DNA of 7,267 nucleotides from Planctomycetota bacterium (GTDB lineage Bacteria > Planctomycetota > UBA11346). Numbering within the stretch: position 1 is the first letter of the stretch; each line of letters starts with the position of its first letter. The notes beneath the pieces are model-generated. The model was not told where the DNA came from. It did not search any database and saw only the letters and a list, made by a program, of their open reading frames with translations. The stretch covers positions 1 to 7,267 of the forward strand of contig CANETI010000125.1 of assembly GCA_947440715.1 (NCBI GenBank), written 5' to 3'. The position numbers and the translations under genes are program-made. Shown here one piece after another: positions 1 through 5,722 of this stretch.

Positions 1-230
1 ACGCGCTCGGCAACGCGCACAATTCCAGTTGATGGCCAATTGGTAGGCAGCGGCTGATCTTCCGTAATAAAAATATATTCGCTTAGCCAACCTGCATCCA
101 AGCATGCCGTAATAGCCCGCATGCCTTCCACCAAACACACGCCCGCCTCACGCCGCGTTCGCGCATCATGCATTTGTCGCACGCGCTTGATCAACGGGTT
201 ATCTAGGGATGTTAGATGGGTGTCGGTCAT
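1..230 (-). CDS. TrmH/SpoU-family RNA 2'-O-methyltransferase, N-terminal fragment
   Basis: This is the first 76 codons of a gene that runs off the left edge. The frame is open from the ATG at 230 down to base 1. The protein begins MTDTHLTSLDNPLIKRVRQM and continues with a DARTRREAG stretch and then LVEG. This NP-(L/R)-(I/V)-K ... R-R-E-A-G-x-x-L-V-E-G pattern is characteristic of the N-terminal substrate-binding domain of SpoU/TrmH-family methyltransferases, which 2'-O-methylate ribose in rRNA or tRNA using S-adenosylmethionine. The SPOUT catalytic domain, with its trefoil knot and SAM site, would lie outside the window, so the exact RNA target cannot be named. No clear Shine-Dalgarno sequence precedes the ATG. 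The gene diverges from the EIIA pair across a 273-bp spacer. The family call is fairly sure; the specific enzyme is not. Confidence 0.8.
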   Translation of the reverse strand, partial: MTDTHLTSLDNPLIKRVRQMHDARTRREAGVCLVEGMRAITACLDAGWLSEYIFITEDQPLPTNWPSTGIVRVAER

Positions 231-354
231 AGAGGTGTGCTCAGCATAGCGCGGCGCGTTAGTTCAATATCATCACTTGAACACATCCCAAGTGCCGACC
301 AGCGGAACGTTTATTGCAATCGAGCTCTGCCATCGTGATGGTGATGACTCACTT

Positions 355-409
355 GCATCAGATTTGCGGCATTGAGTGTACCGTAACACTCGTGCTACCT
401 CACTGATGC
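355..409. repeat. Nested co-centred inverted repeat in the divergent spacer
   Basis: The outer arms GCATCAG (355-361) and CTGATGC (403-409) are perfect 7-bp complements. The inner arms GAGTGT (374-379) and ACACTC (386-391) are perfect 6-bp complements around the 6-nt loop ACCGTA. Both dyads centre at about 382. A few more pairs (369-371 with 393-395, one bulge) extend the inner stem. As DNA this could be a regulator-binding dyad or cruciform; as RNA it would be a long interrupted hairpin. No T-tract follows on the plus strand, so it does not look like an intrinsic terminator. Its role is unknown. Confidence 0.45.
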
Positions 410-425
410 GACACCTCGTGGACGG

Positions 426-454
426 TTGACTGGTTTCAAGGCCGTTCCTAAGCT
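426..454 (+). promoter_or_regulatory. Candidate sigma70-type promoter for the EIIA pair
   Basis: TTGACT (426-431) matches the -35 consensus at five of six bases. It is followed after exactly 17 bp by TAAGCT (449-454), which keeps the three most conserved -10 positions (T, A and final T). Transcription would start near 461, at a small GC hairpin (CCCCGC 459-464, loop, GCGGGG 471-476), leaving a leader of about 40 nt before the ATG at 504. This is seen by eye only, and the -10 match is modest. Confidence 0.3.
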
Positions 455-493
455 GCGCCCCCGCTCGCTGGCGGGGAATGGTTCACATGACTC

Positions 494-499
494 AGAGGA
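494..499 (+). promoter_or_regulatory. Ribosome binding site of the first EIIA gene
   Basis: AGAGGA lies 4 nt before the ATG at 504. It supports that start over an in-frame TTG at 426, which has no such site and overlaps a candidate -35 box. Confidence 0.5.
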
Positions 500-503
500 C
501 TGC

Positions 504-977
504 ATGACTACGTTACGAATGTCACAAGTGATTGTCCCCAAAGCGTTCACTACGCTACCCGACGAAAATGATAAGCGGCAGGTCATTTCAACTCTGATCA
601 ACAGCCTTGCGATTACCAAAAAATTTACTCTCGACAAATCTGGCGAAATTATTGAAGGCGCGATGGCGCGCGAAGCGATTGGTTCAACTGGCATTGGTCA
701 TGGTATTGCCATTCCCCACTGCCGTACTCCGCATGTAAAAGAAATCGTTTGTGCCTATGGTCTGTCAACGGCAGGAATTGATTTTGACAGCCTGGATGGC
801 GAACCGGTTCATAGCGTGTTTTTATTATTAACCCCGCCAGATCAAAAAGAACAGCATCTGCAATTGATGAAAAGTTTTGCTAGTCAAATTCGCAAAGAAC
901 ATTTTTGTGAGTTTTTACACCAAGTCTCCGGCGCTCAGGCATTAGTTGATTTGCTGAGCGAATTCGAGGCGCGCTAA
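504..977 (+). CDS. PTS EIIA type-2 (PtsN/fructose-like) domain protein, first of a tandem pair
   Basis: This 157-residue protein is a single PTS EIIA type-2 domain (fructose/mannitol/PtsN class). In this family the domain accepts phosphate from a phosphocarrier on a histidine, then passes it to an EIIB domain or acts as a regulator. The signature REAIGSTGIGHGIAIPH (residues 56-72) is clear, with His72 as the expected phosphorylated residue, and the length fits the domain alone. The ATG at 504 is chosen because AGAGGA precedes it and the 26 codons upstream resemble no EIIA sequence; a later ATG at 519 is possible. No EIIB, EIIC, HPr or EI gene is in view, so a regulatory role like that of PtsN (EIIA-Ntr) is more likely than sugar uptake, but this is inference. 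It stops 12 nt before the next EIIA gene, in the same frame, so the two are probably cotranscribed. Confidence 0.88.
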   Translation: MTTLRMSQVIVPKAFTTLPDENDKRQVISTLINSLAITKKFTLDKSGEIIEGAMAREAIGSTGIGHGIAIPHCRTPHVKEIVCAYGLSTAGIDFDSLDGEPVHSVFLLLTPPDQKEQHLQLMKSFASQIRKEHFCEFLHQVSGAQALVDLLSEFEAR

Positions 978-989
978 GCTTGCCATTGC

Positions 990-1454
990 GTGAATAGCGC
1001 ACTTCCAAATTTACGTTCTTTCTTACACCCGTCACGCGTGGTGACGATCTCGGGGTCTGTGAATAAAGCACAAGCCATTCACACCATCGCTGACAGCTTT
1101 AATAATTTACCCACGCTGGTGGATCATAGCGCTTGGGTCAAAGCCCTGCATGAGCGAGAAGACGTCACCAGTACCGGTATTGGTGGAGGCGTCGCACTGC
1201 CACATGCGCAACACGCAAGCATTAGCGCCTTTTCCTTGGCCCTTGGCCGAGCCCCAACCGGAATTGCTTTCGCCGCGAAGGATGGCCGTCCAGTGCGCTT
1301 ATTCGTCATGATGGCCGCCCCGACAACCGATCGCCCAACTTATTTGAAAGTGCTGGCCGGTATCGCGGTCCGCCTCCACGTTCCTACCGTTATCGAACGT
1401 ATCTTAACGGCAGAGTCGCCAGCAGCAGCCATCGAGGCTTTCCTCCAAGACTAG
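990..1454 (+). CDS. PTS EIIA type-2 domain protein, second of a tandem pair
   Basis: This 154-residue protein is again a lone EIIA type-2 domain. The motif EDVTSTGIGGGVALPHA spans residues 57-73 and places the expected phospho-histidine at His72, the same position as in the neighbour. Outside this core the two proteins differ clearly: this one has RPTYLKVLAGIA where the first has EQHLQLMKSFAS, so they look like an old duplication or two subfamilies. The start is the GTG at 990. No good Shine-Dalgarno sequence is visible, and the previous stop (975-977) is only 12 nt upstream in the same frame, so translation may depend on coupling or reinitiation. In this family such proteins can be regulators without a sugar permease, and no permease is in view here. 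The family call is strong; the physiological role is not established. Confidence 0.86.
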   Translation: MNSALPNLRSFLHPSRVVTISGSVNKAQAIHTIADSFNNLPTLVDHSAWVKALHEREDVTSTGIGGGVALPHAQHASISAFSLALGRAPTGIAFAAKDGRPVRLFVMMAAPTTDRPTYLKVLAGIAVRLHVPTVIERILTAESPAAAIEAFLQD

Positions 1455-1459
1455 GCCTT

Positions 1460-1473
1460 GGGCAGGATAGCCC
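1460..1473 (+). terminator. Weak hairpin after the second EIIA gene
   Basis: GGGC (1460-1463), six loop bases and GCCC (1470-1473) form a short 4-bp stem followed by TGTTTAAT. This is too short and too U-poor for a confident terminator; at best it would attenuate read-through into the trigger factor leader. Confidence 0.15.
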
Positions 1474-1492
1474 TGTTTAATCATAAGGAGTC

Positions 1493-1548
1493 TGAGGTCA
1501 CCTCACTCCCAAGCAAAATCCCAATCGATCCCAGTGTTATCCCCAGTG
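1493..1548. promoter_or_regulatory. Dyad and phased direct repeats in the trigger factor leader
   Basis: TGAGGT (1493-1498) and ACCTCA (1500-1505) are perfect inverted arms around a single C, an operator-like 13-bp dyad. Just downstream, ATCCCA occurs at 1518 and 1528 and ATCCCCA at 1539, spacings of 10 and 11 bp, close to one DNA helical turn. The last two copies extend to ATCCCAGTG and ATCCCCAGTG. This lies in the 219-bp spacer (1455-1673) before trigger factor, which I read as non-coding. A regulator site is plausible, but no factor can be named. Confidence 0.3.
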
Positions 1549-1673
1549 CAAGGCTCCCAAACGAGCCTCACGCAAGAACCCTTTGCCCAAACGGATCAGC
1601 GCGACACACTGCGCGCCCCATTTTTCACCCCCTTTTATCTCCTGGCTTAGACCGGGTAGTTCGTGAGTTCCCC

Positions 1674-3020
1674 ATGCAAGCCACTATCAGCAACGCTGGC
1701 ACCCTTCGTAAACAAGTAACCGTGACGTATTCCCAGGCGGAAGTCGACAGTCGCCGCGAACAGGTGCTGCAAAAAATATCCGGCCAAGTGAAACTCGATG
1801 GTTTCCGTCCTGGTAAATCATCAAAAGCCCTCGTCGCAAAACGTTACGGCAACGCTGCCGTTTCACAGGCGCAAGAAGAACTGGCCGATGAAGGCTTTAA
1901 GAAAGCCATAGAGCAACACCAACTTAAACCCCTGGGACCGATTAAAAACGAATCCCTCAAAGCTAACAATGGTTTAGAATTAATCGTCAGTTTTGATATT
2001 AAGCCAGTCATCACGTTACCTGCGCCGACCGACATCACGGTCAGCAAAGCAGAAATCACGATCAGTGATGCAGACGTGCAAACCGCACTCGATCAACTGT
2101 GTAAGCGTGCTGGTAGCATGAGTGTTTTGACTGATGGCGAAACCATTATCGAAGATGACAGCATTACCTTAACTGGCTCGGTCAAGGTCGATGATAAAGA
2201 AGTGCGTAAATTACACGACTTCCACCACCTAGTCGGTGGCTACAGTTTACTCGGCACCACCCCAGAAGACGTCATCGCCCTGTGCAAAGGTAAAGGTGTT
2301 GGCGCACAATTATCCTTCACCACCACGTTGCCAAAAACCTTTACACCTGCCGAAGCGGCTGAAAAACAGGCTAAAATTGACGTCACCGTCCAAAGTGCGC
2401 AACGCCAACGCTTGGCCGAAGCCAATGACGAATTTGCCAAGCGCATGGGTGTTGATGATTTGGTCACCTTAAAAGCACGCCTGAAAGATCAGCAAACGCA
2501 ACAAAAAGAAGGCGAGCTGCATCAAAAGCAAATTACTGAGATGACCGACCTTTTATTGAGCAAGGTTGAAATCAGTTTACCTGATAATTTACGTGCTGAT
2601 TCGCTCAAAGCGAATTTGGAGCCACGCATTAAGCGGGCAAAAGAAGAAAAGAAGAGCGACGCCGAAATTGCAACGCTAACGACTGACACCACCGCTGAAG
2701 TGGAAAAAAGTCTGAAACGCTACCTGATCATCGACGCCATTGCCGAACAATATCATGTTCAAGTCATGCGCGAAGATTTGGAAAGCCAAATCCAAATGGC
2801 CGCCATGCGTTCAGGTCGCAAGCCACAAGACATCGCTGACCAACTACAAAAGAGCGGTCAGATTAACCAAGTAGTAGCCGAAATTCGCGAAGCCAAAGCA
2901 CTTGAAGTGATGCTCGACAAAGTGCTCGGTCGCGAAGCTGCTCCAGTGCTTGGAACAACGGCACTCGCAGCTGCACACGGCGAAGCTGGCCACGTCCACG
3001 GCCCAGACTGCCATCACTAA
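1674..3020 (+). CDS. tig: Trigger factor, ribosome-associated chaperone and peptidyl-prolyl isomerase
   Basis: Trigger factor binds the ribosomal exit tunnel and shields and folds nascent chains in the cytoplasm. The 448-residue product has the usual length and all three regions. The N-terminal ribosome-binding domain carries the signature GFRPGK at residues 43-48, the same position as the family motif. The middle FKBP-like domain (about 150-245) starts near EDDSITLTGSV. It is followed by the C-terminal helical arms, with EANDEFAKRMGVDDL at the domain boundary and LPDNLRAD and RYLIIDAIAEQY further on. The ATG at 1674 is chosen because MQATISNAG aligns with the canonical N-terminus; 72 open codons upstream from a TTG at 1458 do not resemble the family. 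No strong ribosome binding site is visible. The last 14 residues contain five His and one Cys, an unusual tail that may bind metal. A strong terminator follows. Confidence 0.96.
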   Translation: MQATISNAGTLRKQVTVTYSQAEVDSRREQVLQKISGQVKLDGFRPGKSSKALVAKRYGNAAVSQAQEELADEGFKKAIEQHQLKPLGPIKNESLKANNGLELIVSFDIKPVITLPAPTDITVSKAEITISDADVQTALDQLCKRAGSMSVLTDGETIIEDDSITLTGSVKVDDKEVRKLHDFHHLVGGYSLLGTTPEDVIALCKGKGVGAQLSFTTTLPKTFTPAEAAEKQAKIDVTVQSAQRQRLAEANDEFAKRMGVDDLVTLKARLKDQQTQQKEGELHQKQITEMTDLLLSKVEISLPDNLRADSLKANLEPRIKRAKEEKKSDAEIATLTTDTTAEVEKSLKRYLIIDAIAEQYHVQVMREDLESQIQMAAMRSGRKPQDIADQLQKSGQINQVVAEIREAKALEVMLDKVLGREAAPVLGTTALAAAHGEAGHVHGPDCHH

Positions 3021-3048
3021 GTTATCATCGTCAAGGTGATCAACCACG

Positions 3049-3080
3049 ACCGGCTCTGCTTACGCAGGGCCGGTTTTTTT
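3049..3080 (+). terminator. Strong intrinsic terminator after trigger factor
   Basis: An 11-bp stem, ACCGGCTCTGC (3049-3059) with GCAGGGCCGGT (3064-3074) and one G-T pair, closes on the tetraloop TTAC and runs into seven T's (3074-3080). It lies 28 nt after the trigger factor stop and should separate that transcript from rpiB. Confidence 0.92.
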
Positions 3081-3117
3081 GGGCGCTATAACGCTTCATC
3101 GCCAAGACAAAATTCCC

Positions 3118-3127
3118 CGCGTACGCG
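3118..3127. repeat. Perfect 10-bp palindrome upstream of rpiB
   Basis: CGCGTACGCG is fully self-complementary and lies 57 bp before the rpiB start, between the tig terminator and the gene. TATAAC at 3087-3092 could be a -10 box but has no good -35 partner. A regulatory role is possible but could also be chance in GC-rich spacer. Confidence 0.2.
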
Positions 3128-3184
3128 CGATGCCCCTCTTGCCCGTTGCGCATCTCAGTGATCATCGCCCGCCCGAGGTAACTT

Positions 3185-3640
3185 ATGCACATTGCAGTCG
3201 CTGGCGACCATTCTGCTGTTGCTCATACGCGTGCCATTATCGCTCACCTGGCCAAACTTGGGCATAAGGTGCAAGATTTTGGCACTGCCACCGAAACAAG
3301 CTGCGATTATCCCGATATCGCCGCCCCAGCGTGCGAATCGGTTGCTGCGGGAAAAAATGAACGCGTCATATTGGTCTGCGGTACTGGTATCGGCGTCAGT
3401 ATGATCGCCAATAAAATTAAAGGAGTGCGTTGTGCTTTAGCTCACAATTTATTCACCGCGCAAATGGCACGCGAGCATAATAATGCCCATGCCCTCGCCT
3501 TAGGTGCCAGAATTGTCGATATTCCAACCGCCTTGGCGATGGTTGATGTCTATCTCAATTCCACCTTCGAAGCCCGTCACCAACGACGATTAGATAAAAT
3601 TGCCACTCATGAAGGCTGTAGTCTACCGACGAATCCTTAA
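3185..3640 (+). CDS. rpiB: Ribose-5-phosphate isomerase B (RpiB/LacAB family)
   Basis: RpiB interconverts ribose 5-phosphate and ribulose 5-phosphate in the non-oxidative pentose phosphate pathway. The 151-residue length is typical. Visible family motifs are GDHSA (7-11), DYPD (41-44), VCGTGIGVSMIANKIKGVR (64-82), AREHNNAHALALGAR (95-109) and a C-terminal FEARHQRRLDKI. Cys65 and Thr67 correspond to the catalytic base and ring-opening positions, and His98-Asn99 to the phosphate/sugar-binding region. Some relatives act on allose or galactose 6-phosphates, but the motif set favours ribose 5-phosphate. The ATG at 3185 has GAGGTA (3176-3181) a few bases upstream. The strong terminator before it implies its own promoter. 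Nearby placement with trigger factor is, to my recollection, found in some Verrucomicrobiota, but this was not checked. Confidence 0.95.
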   Translation: MHIAVAGDHSAVAHTRAIIAHLAKLGHKVQDFGTATETSCDYPDIAAPACESVAAGKNERVILVCGTGIGVSMIANKIKGVRCALAHNLFTAQMAREHNNAHALALGARIVDIPTALAMVDVYLNSTFEARHQRRLDKIATHEGCSLPTNP

Positions 3641-3697
3641 TTTAATTGTCATAACATTTTTTAACCTCGACCCCATGTGATAGTGACTGGAATACCC

Positions 3698-5050
3698 ATG
3701 CTTGAGTTAGCTTCATTTATTCGTGATGACCATTTCATTGCGGACACGATTTCCTCTGCGGCACCTACGCTGACTGAATGGCAGGCGGCTCTTGCAGCCT
3801 CACCAACGCCAAAACAAATCGCTGCTTTAGCTCTGATCGCAGGTGCGACCAAATTAGCGGGTAGTGCGCCTGTTTTAATGCCATTGATCGGAAGCGATGG
3901 TATCACTGGCAAAGCGAGCGCCTGGGCGCTTGGACAATTAGCCACCAAAGAAAATTCGATAGAAAAAGACCTCCTGGGTGCCATTCAAAATGGTTCACTA
4001 GATGTGCGTGAAAATGGCTATTACGCACTGTCGACACTCGCTGCCTGCGGCATGGCTAGCGCATCTTTACCCGGCATCATGCAAGATCGCGTTACCGCCG
4101 AAATTGAACGCGCCAAAAGTGGCGGCAGCGGATTAGGCGAACATGTGTGTCGTGTTTTAGCCGTTTTAGGTGCCACCAATACGACCGAACTTATTCAGAA
4201 CGTCATTTCCCAAGATCGTTTCTGCGATCGTTTTGAATTACAACGCCTGCGTAAAGCCGTTGAAGACAATGGCCGCGACAACGACAGTATTAAATTATTA
4301 AAAGGAAATTGGACTCAGTGTTTCGCCGAGCACCTGTACGTCGAAAAGGCGCCCGCGCCTGAAAAGCCTGCTCCCGCCAAAACGGCTATGGCTAAACCAA
4401 CGGCGGCGAAAAAAATAGCGCCACCAGCGGCGCCAAAATCTACTGCACCAAATCCATCTGTGCCGCCAATGAATGCCCCAACTGAAACATCGATTCCCGC
4501 CGATGAACAAATGGCTGAAGACGGCGACGAAAACGAAGGTGCCCCCGCAGATGGTGAAGGTCAATTGCCACCGCCACTGGATTGGGCGGCATTTACCGCC
4601 GGACCTGAAGCGGCAGCCTTAGCCCCACAGCTCAAACAATTAGCTGGTCAACTTGGACCATTATTAGAACAATTATCATTACGCGCCGTTCGCGCACCTT
4701 TAGTTGACTTAAATGGACAGGAATTTGTCGCGCTGTTATTGCAAGTACTGCCACAAGCGCTGCCACCACAACACGTGCAAATGGCGCTGAGCCCACAAGC
4801 GCTCATCTGCTATAAAGCTGTCATTAAATTTCTCATGCGTACCGGTCTCGCCACCAATGGCCCTGGCTTGCTCGATGCGCTCAAAATGGTTCGCCGAGAA
4901 CTGACCAATCAGATGCGCCAAGCCGGTATCCTCAATGGTCCAGACTATAGTGATCCAGATGGTGATTCAGAGGATGATCCGGCTGCAGAGTCAGATGGCG
5001 ATCCTGATTTAAGCGGGCCCTCAGCGAGTCAGCCGCACCCCGCAGGCTAA
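3698..5050 (+). CDS. Unrecognised two-domain protein: HEAT-like helical domain, charged linker, second helical domain
   Basis: I do not recognise this 450-residue protein. No signal peptide or membrane segment is seen, so it is probably cytoplasmic. Residues 1-215 are Ala/Leu-rich paired helices with HEAT-like lines such as GKASAWALGQLATKEN (71-86) and SLDVRENGYYALSTLA (100-115), a fold usually used as a protein-binding scaffold. Residues 217-250 form a Lys/Pro/Ala linker with repeated AP, KP and AK steps, and 262-288 are acidic. Residues 292-412 are a second helical region rich in Leu and Gln, with PQALPPQHVQMALSPQAL. The end (414-437) is again strongly acidic (DPDGDSEDD). The ATG at 3698 is preferred over an in-frame GTG at 3677; neither has a good ribosome binding site. 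It lies 57 bp after rpiB without a terminator between, so cotranscription is possible. The role may be as an adaptor or scaffold, but this is only inference. Confidence 0.85.
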   Translation: MLELASFIRDDHFIADTISSAAPTLTEWQAALAASPTPKQIAALALIAGATKLAGSAPVLMPLIGSDGITGKASAWALGQLATKENSIEKDLLGAIQNGSLDVRENGYYALSTLAACGMASASLPGIMQDRVTAEIERAKSGGSGLGEHVCRVLAVLGATNTTELIQNVISQDRFCDRFELQRLRKAVEDNGRDNDSIKLLKGNWTQCFAEHLYVEKAPAPEKPAPAKTAMAKPTAAKKIAPPAAPKSTAPNPSVPPMNAPTETSIPADEQMAEDGDENEGAPADGEGQLPPPLDWAAFTAGPEAAALAPQLKQLAGQLGPLLEQLSLRAVRAPLVDLNGQEFVALLLQVLPQALPPQHVQMALSPQALICYKAVIKFLMRTGLATNGPGLLDALKMVRRELTNQMRQAGILNGPDYSDPDGDSEDDPAAESDGDPDLSGPSASQPHPAG

Positions 5051-5070
5051 TCCTCGCTACCTAGCCGCCA

Positions 5071-5086
5071 ATATGGCCTACCATAT
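5071..5086. repeat. Hairpin in the convergent intergenic gap
   Basis: ATATGG (5071-5076), loop CCTA and CCATAT (5081-5086) form a perfect 6-bp stem in the 46-bp gap between two converging genes. There is no T-tract on either strand, so it is not a classic terminator, but the position would suit a bidirectional transcript end. Confidence 0.35.
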
Positions 5087-5096
5087 CGCAAGCCAA

Positions 5097-5441
5097 CTAG
5101 GCTTGTTTGCTGCCAGCACTGCGCTCTGGCCCGCCCATGTGCAAAAAGCCGAACACGGTCAATCCTAGGCCACCAGCAAACACGATCCATGGTGCAATCA
5201 AAAGCGCTAACGAACGCTCACCGGCACCTGGTCCGACCGCGGTCATTGCCAAGCCGACGGCAAAGCCCAGGCCAATCAACGCGATGACTGCGCCAGCAAC
5301 GATGTACGACGGCGCATTGGGATCAGCGCGACGACGTTTCGGAGCGGCTTGTAAAGTCGCCGACGAACGATGCGCCTTAGTGCGAGTCGACGATGCGGGC
5401 TGCACGGCCTTACGCTGACGACTCGTATTTTGCTGACTCAT
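5097..5441 (-). CDS. Small two-helix membrane protein with basic N-terminal tail
   Basis: I do not recognise this 114-residue protein. Residues 1-40 are polar and strongly basic, with about ten Arg/Lys including KRRR at 35-38. Two hydrophobic segments follow: about 45-68 (YIVAGAVIALIGLGFAVGLAM) and about 77-100 (LALLIAPWIVFAGGLGLTVFGF), joined by a short Gly/Pro loop. By the positive-inside rule both ends should be cytoplasmic. The minus-strand reading is supported by a near-perfect AGGAGG (plus positions 5446-5451) 4 nt before the ATG, the best ribosome binding site in the window, which suggests efficient translation. The opposite strand is also open but lacks these features. It converges with the unnamed helical protein. 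A basic tail on a small membrane protein could contact nucleic acid, ribosomes or acidic partners; this is speculation. Confidence 0.82.
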   Translation of the reverse strand: MSQQNTSRQRKAVQPASSTRTKAHRSSATLQAAPKRRRADPNAPSYIVAGAVIALIGLGFAVGLAMTAVGPGAGERSLALLIAPWIVFAGGLGLTVFGFLHMGGPERSAGSKQA

Positions 5442-5445
5442 AGGT

Positions 5446-5451
5446 CCTCCT
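5446..5451 (-). promoter_or_regulatory. Consensus ribosome binding site of the small membrane protein
   Basis: Read on the minus strand this is AGGAGG, inside AAGGAGG, spaced 4 nt from the ATG. It settles the strand of the overlapping open frames at 5097-5441. Confidence 0.8.
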
Positions 5452-5518
5452 TGAAAGCGAAACGGTTAGATCGGTTTTAAATTTGAGCCATCTTTAGTCG
5501 CTGCACAGCAATCCCACA

Positions 5519-5680
5519 ATGAATGCCAATCAGCCACTATTTCATGCATTGCCTATAGAGCTAGATCATCCGGAGGGGACAATCCGGACGCTACCTCGCT
5601 CCACTTTGCCCCTTGGTGTGTGGATCAGTGATCAACGATTAGACAGGCATATGCCACATGAGCAGCAATCAACCTACTGA
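5519..5680 (+). CDS. Possible 53-residue ORF in the divergent spacer
   Basis: An ATG at 5519 opens 53 codons ending in TGA at 5678-5680. The peptide starts MNANQPLFHALPIELDHPEG and has an ordinary soluble-protein composition, with no repeat or membrane segment. There is no ribosome binding site, and it uses several codons that are scarce in the neighbouring genes (CTA three times, ATA, AGG, GGG). It may be chance or a decayed gene. I recognise no family. Confidence 0.2.
   Translation: MNANQPLFHALPIELDHPEGTIRTLPRSTLPLGVWISDQRLDRHMPHEQQSTY
5568..5633. repeat. Short repeats in the spacer before the glycosyltransferase
   Basis: ATCCGGA occurs at 5568-5574 and 5582-5588, 14 bp apart; because TCCGGA is palindromic the pair is also an inverted repeat. 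Further on, GATCA (5623-5627) and TGATC (5629-5633) form an 11-bp dyad around one G. These could be regulator sites, or chance. Apart from the possible small ORF, the promoter candidate and the hairpin, I see nothing else in 5442-5810. Confidence 0.25.
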
Positions 5681-5685
5681 CACAC

Positions 5686-5715
5686 TTAACAATCCCTACA
5701 TATTACTGTCATATT
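5686..5715 (+). promoter_or_regulatory. Candidate promoter of the glycosyltransferase-transporter unit
   Basis: TTAACA (5686-5691, five of six -35 bases) is followed after 18 bp by CATATT (5710-5715, four of six -10 bases) in an A/T-rich stretch. Initiation would fall near 5722, right at the start of the large hairpin at 5723-5760. This is a by-eye prediction. Confidence 0.3.
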
Positions 5716-5722
5716 TTATGCC

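Noticed and set aside
338..406. 22-codon ATG frame over the nested dyad, considered as a leader peptide
   Set aside because: There is no ribosome binding site, no run of regulatory codons, and it lies upstream of the likely promoter of the EIIA pair.
426..503. N-terminal extension of the first EIIA protein from a TTG at 426
   Set aside because: The extra 26 codons do not resemble EIIA, have no ribosome binding site, and the TTG overlaps a good -35 match. AGAGGA supports the ATG at 504.
1458..1673. 72-codon extension of trigger factor from a TTG at 1458
   Set aside because: Trigger factor normally begins at the residues encoded from 1674. The extension has no family similarity and contains dyads and repeats typical of non-coding spacer.
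3079..3267. 62-codon plus-strand frame overlapping the start of rpiB
   Set aside because: It begins inside the terminator T-tract, has no ribosome binding site and overlaps the well-supported rpiB frame.
3677..3697. GTG start for the unnamed helical protein
   Set aside because: An ATG seven codons later starts a natural helix (MLELASFIRDD), and neither start has a clear ribosome binding site, so the ATG is preferred.
4298..4564. Minus-strand open frame rich in Arg and Trp
   Set aside because: It is the complement of the Lys/Pro/Ala and acidic linker codons of the plus-strand gene; the odd composition is a by-product of that low-complexity coding region.
5107..5418. Plus-strand 103-codon frame opposite the small membrane protein
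   Set aside because: It has no ribosome binding site and no recognisable domain, whereas the minus-strand frame has AGGAGG and two clear membrane helices.
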